Shown here in pieces: positions 1 through 5,317 of a stretch of 5,317 nucleotides of DNA (positions within the stretch are counted from its first letter, which is position 1; each line of letters opens with the position of its first letter). The stretch comes from Chloroflexota bacterium (GTDB lineage: Bacteria; Chloroflexota; Dehalococcoidia; GIF9; AB-539-J10). Position numbers and translations under genes: made by a program. The notes beneath the pieces are model-generated. The model worked only from the letters and a program-made list of their open reading frames with translations. It did not search any database and was not told the DNA's origin. The stretch is from positions 1 through 5,317 of the forward strand of contig DAOVBS010000050.1 of the NCBI GenBank assembly GCA_030670425.1. Reading direction: 5' to 3'.

Positions 1-37
1 CTGATATGGTGGTCATTTGCGAGCGCATCTCCTTCAC
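1..37 (-). CDS. Possible start of a further operon gene (5' end only)
   Basis: Nineteen bases after the dctM stop, an open frame begins with GTG at 37 and runs off the window edge. It reads V-K-E-M-R-S-Q-M-T-T-I-S, with further in-frame ATGs at 28 and 16. An AGAGGA sequence (47 to 42) lies 4 bases ahead of the GTG. An AAGGAG (34 to 29) lies 12 bases ahead of the ATG at 16, so the start could be either. Spacing and orientation suggest a gene co-transcribed with the TRAP operon. Twelve codons are too few to name a product, and it could be a chance open frame. Confidence 0.35.
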   Translation of the reverse strand, partial: MKEMRSQMTTIS

Positions 38-56
38 ATATTCCTCTTAACTCCGC

Positions 57-1361
57 TCAATACACGGCCAAGCTGGGCAAGAAAGTGGCAATTCGGGGGA
101 AGGCCAAGAGTATGGCGGTCACCACTAGCTGCGCCCCGAGAAAAGGGAATATCCCCCTGAAGATGGTTGCCAAAGGGACATCCTCAGCGATTCCCTTGAT
201 CACGTACACATTAACTCCGACCGGCGGCGTAATGACTCCCATGCCGGTTACGAGCACGACTATCACACCAAACCATATCGGGTCGAAGCCTAGCGCCAGA
301 ACCACAGGATATATGATTGGGATAGTAAGCGTGATCAGCGCCAGAGCATCCATGAAGCAGCCACCCAACAGGTAGATAAGCACTATGACTCCCATAACAC
401 CTACCGCGGGAAGGGGAAGCCCAGCTACCCAATCGGCCAGGATGAGAGGAATAGTAGTCACAGCTATGAAATGTCCGAAAACCGTGGCTCCGTACACAAC
501 AAACATGATCATGCAGGTTATGCGCAAGGCTTCCTTGGCCGCTCCAACGAAGCGTTGCCAAGTCAGCTGTCGTGTCCCGAGTCCGATAAGCAAGACGCCA
601 GCAGCGCCCGCTCCACCAGCTTGGGTGGGGCTGAACCATCCGAGAAAGAGTCCCGCCAATACGAAGATGAACAGGACCAGGGTTTCCATGACTCCAGTAA
701 GGCCGCGTACCTTCTCCATCCAGCTCGTGGCTGCTCCTGCCGGCCCCAGTGAAGGGTCGCGCCAGCACAGAAGTGCTACCACAATGATGAAGAGAGCCGC
801 CAGCACCAAACCAGGGAATACTCCCGCCAGAAAGAGCTTGCCGATGGACTGCTCGGTCAGTATCCCATAGATAATGAAGATAGTGCTGGGGGGAATCAAT
901 ATGCCCAGACTGCCGGCAGCAGCCACGCAGCCCGTGGCCAACGAATCAGCGTAACCGTACCTTTTCATCTCAGGCAAAGACACTTTCCCCATAGCAGCAG
1001 CAGTGGCATTAGTTGAACCGCTTATGGCAGCAAAACAAGCACAGCCGGCGACCGTGGCCATGGCCAAACCACCACGCAGCTTACCCAGCACCGAATAGCT
1101 GGCGTCGTAAAGCCTCTGGCTCATGCCTGAGGCAGCAGCGAGCGACCCCATGAACACAAACATGGGGATGACAGTAAGGGAATAGGAAGAGAAACTATGG
1201 AACAGATCCCGAGCCAGGACGCACAATGCCGCCTCCACCGAAACCAGGAGACTAAAGCCAACAAGGCCGACAAACGCCATGGCAAAGCCCACTGGCATAC
1301 GGAGGAGGAAGACAACAATCAGAACGACAATGCCTGCGATGCCGACAGATACTGGGCTCAT
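57..1361 (-). CDS. dctM: TRAP transporter large permease, DctM family
   Basis: This is the large membrane subunit of a tripartite ATP-independent periplasmic (TRAP) transporter, the subunit thought to carry out ion-coupled solute translocation across the cytoplasmic membrane. At 434 residues it is full length for the DctM family and is hydrophobic throughout, enough for about 11-12 membrane helices. Family hallmarks are ISGST at 113-117, GILIPPS at 153-159 followed by LFLAGVFPGL at 176-185, FMDALA at 336-341 ahead of LTIPIIYPV, and GVITPPVGVNVYV at 375-387. The pair of PP-containing re-entrant segments (IPPS and TPPVG) is typical of the internal repeat of this superfamily. One small oddity is SPTQAGG at 244-250, where many relatives have SPTEAAA. 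The start ATG lies 4 bases after the dctQ stop, so the two genes are almost certainly translated from one mRNA; the ribosome site is weak (AGAG), consistent with coupling. The substrate cannot be read from the sequence; TRAP systems commonly carry carboxylates. Confidence 0.96.
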   Translation of the reverse strand: MSPVSVGIAGIVVLIVVFLLRMPVGFAMAFVGLVGFSLLVSVEAALCVLARDLFHSFSSYSLTVIPMFVFMGSLAAASGMSQRLYDASYSVLGKLRGGLAMATVAGCACFAAISGSTNATAAAMGKVSLPEMKRYGYADSLATGCVAAAGSLGILIPPSTIFIIYGILTEQSIGKLFLAGVFPGLVLAALFIIVVALLCWRDPSLGPAGAATSWMEKVRGLTGVMETLVLFIFVLAGLFLGWFSPTQAGGAGAAGVLLIGLGTRQLTWQRFVGAAKEALRITCMIMFVVYGATVFGHFIAVTTIPLILADWVAGLPLPAVGVMGVIVLIYLLGGCFMDALALITLTIPIIYPVVLALGFDPIWFGVIVVLVTGMGVITPPVGVNVYVIKGIAEDVPLATIFRGIFPFLGAQLVVTAILLAFPRIATFLPSLAVY

Positions 1362-1365
1362 CTTC

Positions 1366-1857
1366 TCATGCTCTAGTCATTTCCCTGAGTAATTGCACCA
1401 GCAGCACCAGAAGAACCGAGACGCAGGAAAAGGCTATACAGTACACAAAAGGGTAAAAAGGTATCTCCTGAGTCATGGAGACCTCTCCAGTCGCCTGAAG
1501 CCTCCGGGCAAAATCGTAGCTCCTCCAGGCAATGAGAGCGAAAAGCAGCATCCCGAACGAGTAGACAACGCAGGCAATGGCTTTCTGCACTGTAGTGGAG
1601 AACCGCGTCACCAGGAACTCGACATCAATGTGACCACGCACAACTTGGGTCTGGGCTATGGAAAAGGCCACTACTATCACACCAAGGAAGCCAACCATTT
1701 CGATTCCACCGGGGATGGGCCACTTGAACAGGCGAGCACCGATTATGTCAGCCACAACGAGGCACAACATAGCCACCAGCGCAGCACCCGCGACCCAGTT
1801 GAGCCAATTGCTCAAAGAAAGAGCCAGCTTCTCAAGGTTCTTTGTCTTGCTTGACAT
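1366..1857 (-). CDS. dctQ: TRAP transporter small permease, DctQ family
   Basis: This is the small four-helix membrane subunit of the TRAP transporter, which associates with DctM and is needed for transport. The product is 163 residues from the ATG at 1857. Four hydrophobic segments are visible at about 19-41, 54-71, 92-112 and 134-156. Family signatures are the RLFKWPIPGGIEMVG stretch (42-56) after helix 1 and RGHIDVEFL (74-82) after helix 2. The start is uncertain: the frame is open upstream to an ATG at 1884 and a GTG at 1890, which would add 9 or 11 residues (MPGAPGRLL...). No candidate start has a good Shine-Dalgarno sequence. I prefer 1857 because the MSSKTKN start gives the usual short N-terminus and a GGGA lies 9 bases ahead of it. 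The gene follows dctP after a 93-base gap, much longer than the 4 bases separating it from dctM. Confidence 0.9.
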   Translation of the reverse strand: MSSKTKNLEKLALSLSNWLNWVAGAALVAMLCLVVADIIGARLFKWPIPGGIEMVGFLGVIVVAFSIAQTQVVRGHIDVEFLVTRFSTTVQKAIACVVYSFGMLLFALIAWRSYDFARRLQATGEVSMTQEIPFYPFVYCIAFSCVSVLLVLLVQLLREMTRA

Positions 1858-1867
1858 GAGCAATCGT

Positions 1868-1881
1868 CCCGGAGCGCCGGG
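1868..1881 (-). promoter_or_regulatory. Small GC hairpin ahead of dctQ
   Basis: Five-base-pair all-GC stem CCCGG/CCGGG with a 4-base loop, 10 bases upstream of the preferred dctQ ATG. Its 3' arm holds the only SD-like bases (GGG) for that start. It could lower dctQ-dctM translation or protect the end of dctP mRNA. No U-run follows, so it is not an intrinsic terminator. A stem this short may be chance. Confidence 0.25.
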
Positions 1882-1950
1882 CATCAGCACAACGACACGT
1901 TTCGGGTATCTTTCAGGTAGCTATCCCGGCTGAGGGCACCCCTGATGCTA

Positions 1951-3033
1951 CTACAGCAGCTCCTTCTCTACATAGGCCACACAGGATTCCTCAGTGGGTG
2001 ACCTGCCAGCCCAGTATCCCGTCCGTTCGACTAGATAGTCTTCGAACTCTGCTGCCGGCAGTCCCATAGCTGTCTTGTCCTTAATGTACGCATCTATCAG
2101 GGGCCTGGCGGCTTCTGCCCATCTTGCCATCTCAGTCGGGGATAGCTCGATCAGTTCCCTACCCTCGAACGTCAGAAAGTAGTCAATCCCAACCTTGTCG
2201 TAGTAGGTCCAGACCTTGCCATGCTTTTCCATCCACTCCTCACTCACCTCGGAGAAAACATCCTTTATGTCCCCAGGCAAGCCATCCCACTTGTCTTTGC
2301 TCATGGTAACGAACATGTCACTCGTGTTTCCCACGTCATAGCAAGCGGTAACGTATTTCACAACCTCAGCCTGGTTCCAGCCTTTCAATACTTCCCGAGG
2401 AGTAAAACTGCCGTCAATGGTCCCCTTGGACATAAGCTCATAGGCCTCTCCCTGAGACGCACCGTATCCCTCCGCGCCCAGAGCCTCCATTATCTTGGCC
2501 CCCACCCCTGTAGACCTTACCACCAGTCCTTTCAGGTCCTCCATCTTGCGCACTGGCTTCTCAGTAGTGAAGATGACACCAGGGCCGTGGGCATGGAAGT
2601 AGAGCACATGCACATCATCGAATTCCTCTGGTTTAAACTCCACGTAGAAGTCATTGGCCACCTTGGTGGCCACCCAACCATTGGGGTAGGCATGAGGCAT
2701 GTCAACCAGCTCGCTGGCGGGAAAACGGCCCATAGTGTAGGCCAGTACAGACATGCCGATGTCCGAAATGCCATCAACCACCCCATCGTAGACCTGAGGC
2801 GCAGGGGTGAGCGTGCCCCCTGGGTAATAGGTGATCTCAACCTTGCCACCCGAGCGCTCATTTACCTCCTGGCAGAATTGCTCAGCCAATACAGAGTGCA
2901 AATGTGTGGGCGGAAAGAAATTGCTATATGTCAATTCTACAACTTCGGGCGTTGCCGGGGTTGCACAGGAGCCGAGCACCGGAACCGCTGCCAACATGAG
3001 AGCCAGCAGCATGAGCAGCTTTTTCTTGTTCAT
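1951..3033 (-). CDS. dctP: TRAP transporter solute-binding lipoprotein, DctP family
   Basis: This is the extracytoplasmic solute receptor of the TRAP system, which captures the ligand and delivers it to DctQM. The product is 360 residues, normal for the family. The N-terminus MNKKKLLMLL continues into a hydrophobic signal sequence ending in the lipobox L20-G-S-C23, so the mature protein should be lipid-anchored at Cys23. Conserved features include HSVLAEQF near 46-53, SGGKVEITYYPGG at 61-73, KGLVVRSTG at 168-176 and GTIDG at 204-208. Arg173 corresponds to the arginine that salt-bridges the ligand carboxylate in characterised DctP proteins. KWDGLPGDIKDVF (248-260) is another typical segment. 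The start is set by AAGGAGGT (3048 to 3041), which ends 7 bases before this ATG. An in-frame ATG two codons earlier (3039) sits too close to it, and the open frame that continues to about 3330 encodes no signal peptide. A carboxylate ligand is inferred; its identity is not visible. Confidence 0.96.
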   Translation of the reverse strand: MNKKKLLMLLALMLAAVPVLGSCATPATPEVVELTYSNFFPPTHLHSVLAEQFCQEVNERSGGKVEITYYPGGTLTPAPQVYDGVVDGISDIGMSVLAYTMGRFPASELVDMPHAYPNGWVATKVANDFYVEFKPEEFDDVHVLYFHAHGPGVIFTTEKPVRKMEDLKGLVVRSTGVGAKIMEALGAEGYGASQGEAYELMSKGTIDGSFTPREVLKGWNQAEVVKYVTACYDVGNTSDMFVTMSKDKWDGLPGDIKDVFSEVSEEWMEKHGKVWTYYDKVGIDYFLTFEGRELIELSPTEMARWAEAARPLIDAYIKDKTAMGLPAAEFEDYLVERTGYWAGRSPTEESCVAYVEKELL

Positions 3034-3040
3034 TTCCATA

Positions 3041-3048
3041 ACCTCCTT
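3041..3048 (-). promoter_or_regulatory. Strong dctP ribosome binding site
   Basis: AAGGAGGT, a near-perfect match to the 16S anti-Shine-Dalgarno core, lies 7 bases upstream of the ATG at 3033. It decides the dctP start and is much stronger than anything ahead of dctQ or dctM. This fits high production of the binding protein relative to the membrane subunits. Confidence 0.85.
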
Positions 3049-3218
3049 GAACTCCAGGATTTCGTTCTGTCTTGTCTCTCTCTTCGCATCACCCTTCCCA
3101 GGTAATGGCATCCCAGTCCACTTGAACCCAGGGCTTCGAGCATGGCACGGGTACCCTTGACGGATCACACGCCTTCCTCTCCGATCTGAAGGCAAGTCCC
3201 TGCCAGCTAGAATGTCCC

Positions 3219-3246
3219 AGTATAGTATCACACCTCGGCGTGGGAA
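3219..3246 (-). promoter_or_regulatory. Candidate sigma70-type promoter for dctPQM
   Basis: A -10 element TATACT (3224 to 3219, five of six matches to TATAAT) lies 16 bases downstream of TTCCCA (3246 to 3241, four of six matches to TTGACA). Transcription would begin near 3212 and leave a leader of about 180 bases ahead of the dctP ATG. The -10 is good and the -35 is weak, so this is tentative. Confidence 0.3.
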
Positions 3247-3258
3247 GGAATACACCCT

Positions 3259-3316
3259 CCATTGCTGGGTACAGACAGATCCCTCAGTGCCGTTTGAACT
3301 GCAGGCTGGGCAATGG
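3259..3316. repeat. 7-bp inverted repeat in the divergent promoter region
   Basis: CCATTGC at 3259-3265 is matched by GCAATGG at 3310-3316. The half-sites are 51 bases apart, close to five helical turns. The right half overlaps the candidate extended -10 of the plus-strand promoter, and the left half lies just upstream of the minus-strand candidate. It could be a spaced operator, but seven bases within 60 can arise by chance. Confidence 0.25.
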
Positions 3317-3322
3317 TAACAT
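3294..3322 (+). promoter_or_regulatory. Candidate promoter for the small gene and livG
   Basis: TTGAAC (3294-3299, four of six to TTGACA), a 17-base spacer, then TAACAT (3317-3322, four of six to TATAAT). TGG (3314-3316) directly before it provides an extended -10 TGn. Transcription would start near 3329, giving a leader of only about 25 bases. Spacing and the TGn element are the supporting points; the hexamers themselves are mediocre. Confidence 0.3.
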
Positions 3323-3354
3323 AGCCGCACCGACTACAAACGGTCTCATACACC

Positions 3355-3618
3355 ATGGTGAACTGGCAGGTAACCGCAACTACTTTGTATTGTGACGCGG
3401 TGCGTGATGAAGTGACACTACTGGTATACAAAGACCGGTCAGCCAAGTGCACCGGCTACGGGAAGTACGGTGGCTCTGACAAAGAGGCAATTGACCTTCC
3501 AAACAGAAAGGGTGGACTGTCGAAACAGGCGCACGGGTGTGAAGGGCCAATATGCCACCGGATGATTCAGTACAGGGAAAAGCTATTCTCTGAGGAAGCC
3601 AAGAGAGAGTGCGCCTGA
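3355..3618 (+). CDS. Small cysteine-containing hypothetical protein
   Basis: The product is 87 residues with no function I can assign. The first half (W4 to Y38) alternates polar and hydrophobic residues as in paired beta strands (WQVTATTLY, DEVTLLVY). The second half is charged and ends in a probable helix (MIQYREKLFSEEAKR). Cysteines lie at 13, 32, 62, 67 and 86, with a C-x4-C-H cluster at 62-68; Cys13, Cys32, Cys62, Cys67 and His68 could make a metal site (inference). There is no signal peptide or membrane segment, so it is probably cytoplasmic. The ATG is the only possible start: an in-frame stop lies at 3322, and no Shine-Dalgarno sequence precedes it. It ends 49 bases before livG on the same strand, so the two may be co-transcribed. 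It resembles small hypothetical proteins I associate with Dehalococcoidia genomes, from memory only. Balanced codon use and the cysteine pattern argue for a real gene; lack of a ribosome site argues against. Confidence 0.7.
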   Translation: MVNWQVTATTLYCDAVRDEVTLLVYKDRSAKCTGYGKYGGSDKEAIDLPNRKGGLSKQAHGCEGPICHRMIQYREKLFSEEAKRECA

Positions 3619-3635
3619 TTGGCCCGCTCCGACCG

Positions 3636-3655
3636 CTGCACTCTCAAAGGTGCAG
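3636..3655 (+). promoter_or_regulatory. Hairpin covering the livG ribosome site
   Basis: CTGCAC (3636-3641) pairs with GTGCAG (3650-3655) across an 8-base loop, giving a 6-bp stem that a G-U pair could extend. The only SD-like sequence for livG, AAAGGTG (3646-3652), falls in the loop and the 3' arm. No U-run follows, so it is unlikely to be a terminator of the preceding gene. It may modulate livG translation. Confidence 0.3.
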
Positions 3656-3667
3656 TAATCAGCACAG

Positions 3668-4486
3668 ATGACAACCGGTAGCCAGCCCAAGATACAGATC
3701 AAGAACCTCTCCCTCTCTTTCGGGGGCGTGAGTGCGCTCAGCAACGTAAGCCTTGATGTCAACGACGGAGAGATCCTGGCAATTATTGGGCCGAACGGCG
3801 CTGGAAAGACCTGCCTGCTAAACTGCATTAACGGCTTCTATAAGCCGCAGAGTGGCGAAATATGCTACGAGGGCAGGGACATCACCCGGATACGCCCCGA
3901 CAAGGCGGCTCAGCTTGGCCTGGCCAGGACCTTCCAGAATATCGAGCTATACGCCGGCATGAGTACTCTCGACAATCTCATGGCTGCGAGGCACATCCTC
4001 ATGAGCCAGAACTTCATCAGCGGTTCCCTGTATTTCGGACCGGCGCGCAAGGAGGAAATCGAACACCGCAAGACAGTGGAAAACATAATCGACTTCCTCG
4101 AAATGGAGCCCATCAGGAAGAAAGTCGTTGGCGCCCTCCCCTACGGCATGCGCAAGAGAGTCGAACTAGGCAGAGCTCTAGCTCTGGAGCCAAAGGTCCT
4201 GCTCCTCGATGAGCCCATGGCAGGAATGAACCTGGAGGAGAAGGAGGACATCGCCCGGTTCATCATTGACATATTCGAGGGGCAGGGAGACACTTACCCG
4301 GAGACCCCGGTTCTGAGAGATGGTGTCAGTTGTATTGTGCTTATAGAGCACGACATGGGTGTGATTATGGACCTGGCCGATAGGATTGCGGTCCTCGATT
4401 TCGGTCGAAAAATCGCCGAGGGCACTCCAGACCAGATCAGTGCCGACCCGCTAGTTGTCTCCGCCTACCTGGGAAAACAAGAATAG
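3668..4486 (+). CDS. livG: LivG-type ABC transporter ATP-binding protein
   Basis: This is an ATPase subunit of a branched-chain amino acid/hydrophobic amino acid (HAAT) family ABC importer; relatives also serve aromatic and other carboxylic acids. The 272-residue product is complete. Motifs in order: Walker A GPNGAGKT (41-48), Q-loop Gln90 in ARTFQNIEL, signature segment LPYGMRKRVELGRAL (157-171, in place of LSGGQ), Walker B VLLLDEP (177-183) with Glu182, and H-loop His228 in LIEHDMGVIMDLADRI. The C-terminus has the LivG-like IAEGTP and VVSAYLG. Compared with ordinary LivG, about 14 extra residues (roughly 204-218, containing DTYPETPVLRDG) lie between the helix after the D-loop and the strand leading to His228. 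The ATG at 3668 is the only good start: an in-frame TAA ends 9 bases before it. The SD-like AAAGGTG is 15 bases upstream and partly in a hairpin. No LivF, LivH, LivM or binding-protein gene is adjacent, so its partners must lie elsewhere or be shared. Confidence 0.95.
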   Translation: MTTGSQPKIQIKNLSLSFGGVSALSNVSLDVNDGEILAIIGPNGAGKTCLLNCINGFYKPQSGEICYEGRDITRIRPDKAAQLGLARTFQNIELYAGMSTLDNLMAARHILMSQNFISGSLYFGPARKEEIEHRKTVENIIDFLEMEPIRKKVVGALPYGMRKRVELGRALALEPKVLLLDEPMAGMNLEEKEDIARFIIDIFEGQGDTYPETPVLRDGVSCIVLIEHDMGVIMDLADRIAVLDFGRKIAEGTPDQISADPLVVSAYLGKQE

Positions 4487-4504
4487 CCCCGGAATTCCCC
4501 GGAG

Positions 4505-5317
4505 TCATTCCCACACTCTTGTATCCACTATCCTCTGGTGGTCACGCGGGATGCTCCCGCTCTCCACGAACTCAAACCTGTCTATTGCAACACGGCACAG
4601 GCTCTGGAACGTCTCACTCATACGCTCGGCCAATCTTTGCTTATCTATCGCCCCATCTTTCAACTCAACCCTCATAGTCAACTCGTCCCGCTGCTGCCTG
4701 CGCCCGATCACCATCTGGAACTGCGAGACTTCTTCGAAGCTGCGGACTACCTGCTCAGCCTGCTTGGCAACAACAAACATCCCTCTCACCTTGACTGCGT
4801 CGCCAGTCCTGCCAAGAATGGCAACCAGCCTGTTGGCCGTCCGGCCGCAGCGACAAGGCTCGGTAGTATACGAAGACAGGTCGCCCGTGCCAAAGCGAAC
4901 AAGGCCCCAGGCCTCATTATGAGTGGGCGTAACGACCACTTCGCCTATTTCTCCAGGCCCTAGCTGTCTGCCCGTCGAGGGATCGACTATCTCCACTACA
5001 TACTCATCCATAAGATGCATGCCTGCTTTCTGGCAGCATTCATAGGCGATTGCTCCACCCGGCTCGGTCACGGCATAGGCCTGGGCAGTGGCGATATGGT
5101 AGTCCTCCTCCATAGTCCTGCGCAGCCGGTCAGGCAGCATCTCGCCGGTAAACCAGGCACGCCGGAGAGCGAAATTCCGCCGCACATCGTGCCCCATTTC
5201 CTCAGCCCTATTGATGAGGGTCATCAGGAAGCTAGGCGTCCCCACAAATCCGCTGACCTTCAGGTCATGTATTGTCTGAACCTGGATTTCAGTATTGCCA
5301 GTACCGGCGACGACAAC
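4505..5317 (-). CDS. paaK: Phenylacetate-CoA ligase family adenylating enzyme (C-terminal part)
   Basis: This enzyme would activate a carboxylic acid with ATP and CoA to an acyl-CoA through an acyl-adenylate, in the cytoplasm. The frame is open to the right edge, so the N-terminal part, probably about 150 residues including the glycine-rich P-loop, is missing. The 270 visible residues begin in a GTGNTE segment (5-10) and continue through FVGTPSFLMTL (24-34). They then show the A5-type motif AYAVTEPGG (80-88), the A7-type RFGTGDLS (141-148), CRCGR (155-159) and the A8 hinge GRTGDAVKVRGMFV (169-182). The CxCGR plus GR-x-D-x3-K-x-RG-x-F arrangement is characteristic of PaaK rather than ordinary acyl-CoA synthetases. 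The C-terminus SGSIPRDHQRIVDTRVWE (253-270) has Gln-Arg where I expect Lys residues in relatives. A GTG at 5245 is internal, not the start. The gene converges on livG with 18 bp between stops. Phenylacetate is the family name, not a demonstrated substrate; benzoate-like or other aryl acids are equally possible. Confidence 0.93.
   Translation of the reverse strand, partial: VVVAGTGNTEIQVQTIHDLKVSGFVGTPSFLMTLINRAEEMGHDVRRNFALRRAWFTGEMLPDRLRRTMEEDYHIATAQAYAVTEPGGAIAYECCQKAGMHLMDEYVVEIVDPSTGRQLGPGEIGEVVVTPTHNEAWGLVRFGTGDLSSYTTEPCRCGRTANRLVAILGRTGDAVKVRGMFVVAKQAEQVVRSFEEVSQFQMVIGRRQQRDELTMRVELKDGAIDKQRLAERMSETFQSLCRVAIDRFEFVESGSIPRDHQRIVDTRVWE

Larger units (their letters stand above)
3034..3354. 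other. Divergent intergenic region between dctP and the small hypothetical gene
   Basis: About 320 bases with no convincing gene. Minus-strand frames through it are open by chance: they give arginine-rich, unstructured translations and have no ribosome site. It holds the dctP ribosome site and roughly 180 bases of probable dctP leader. It also holds weak candidate promoters facing each way and a CCATTGC/GCAATGG inverted repeat. A GGGTACCC palindrome lies at 3149-3156. I saw no long hairpin, T-box, riboswitch-like conserved element or tRNA. Regulation of both units from this segment is plausible but not shown. Confidence 0.6.

Noticed and set aside
2221..3105. Long plus-strand frame of 294 codons antisense to dctP
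   Set aside because: The translation is histidine- and arginine-rich without domain character and is the complement of a clearly recognised DctP gene.
3149..3156. GGGTACCC palindrome as an operator
   Set aside because: Eight bases, no spacing relation to a promoter element and no second copy seen; most simply chance.
3034..3330. N-terminal extension of DctP by 99 residues (open frame continues upstream)
   Set aside because: The extension is arginine- and cysteine-rich with no family resemblance, would bury the signal peptide and lipobox, and ignores the AAGGAGGT site placed correctly for the ATG at 3033.
3228..3452. Minus-strand 74-codon frame with a CSRCGY motif resembling a zinc knuckle
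   Set aside because: It overlaps the plus-strand small gene, lacks a ribosome site and reads as the complement of more protein-like sequence; the C-x2-C alone is weak evidence.
4487..4504. Bidirectional terminator between livG and the ligase gene
   Set aside because: The 18 bp hold a CCCCGGA direct repeat and a short GGAATTCC palindrome, but no stem-loop with flanking T-runs on either strand.
4505..5245. Ligase gene starting at 5245 as a short complete protein
   Set aside because: The 5245 codon is GTG inside a conserved segment (FVGTPSF), and the frame stays open with PaaK-like residues up to the window edge, so the gene is truncated by the window.

Overview
The window reads as a stretch of bacterial chromosome devoted to uptake and activation of organic acids. 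Five genes are well supported: a TRAP transporter operon (dctP-dctQ-dctM) on the minus strand, a small cysteine-containing hypothetical gene and a LivG-type ABC ATPase gene on the plus strand, and a phenylacetate-CoA ligase family gene on the minus strand that runs off the right edge. A sixth gene probably begins at the extreme left edge, downstream of dctM. No tRNA, rRNA, CRISPR array, insertion sequence or phage-like element is visible. Base composition looks like mid-50s percent GC by eye and does not shift obviously between genes.

The organism cannot be fixed from this sequence. The solute-binding protein is a lipoprotein rather than a free periplasmic protein, the organic-acid transporter and CoA-ligase content is rich, and the 87-residue protein resembles small hypothetical proteins that I associate with Dehalococcoidia (Chloroflexota) metagenomes. 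Together these make an uncultivated Chloroflexota/Dehalococcoidia-type anaerobe my first guess, with a Desulfobacterota-type degrader as the alternative. This is recollection, not a search result.

Layout. Bases 57-3033 (minus) hold the complete three-part TRAP system in transcription order dctP, dctQ, dctM, with a probable further operon gene starting near base 37. Bases 3034-3354 form a divergent promoter region with a strong dctP ribosome binding site, weak candidate promoters for both directions and a 7-bp inverted repeat between them. Bases 3355-4486 (plus) hold the small hypothetical gene and livG. Bases 4505-5317 (minus) hold the C-terminal 270 residues of the CoA ligase, convergent with livG across only 18 bp.

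Working model (inference): the TRAP system imports a carboxylate using the ion gradient, and the CoA ligase traps an aromatic or related acid as its CoA thioester. LivG would energise a branched-chain amino acid/aromatic acid type ABC importer whose permeases and binding protein are not in this window. The points most worth a second look are the 87-residue cysteine protein, the 14-residue insertion in LivG ahead of its H-loop, the isolated position of LivG, and the replaced C-terminal lysines in the ligase.
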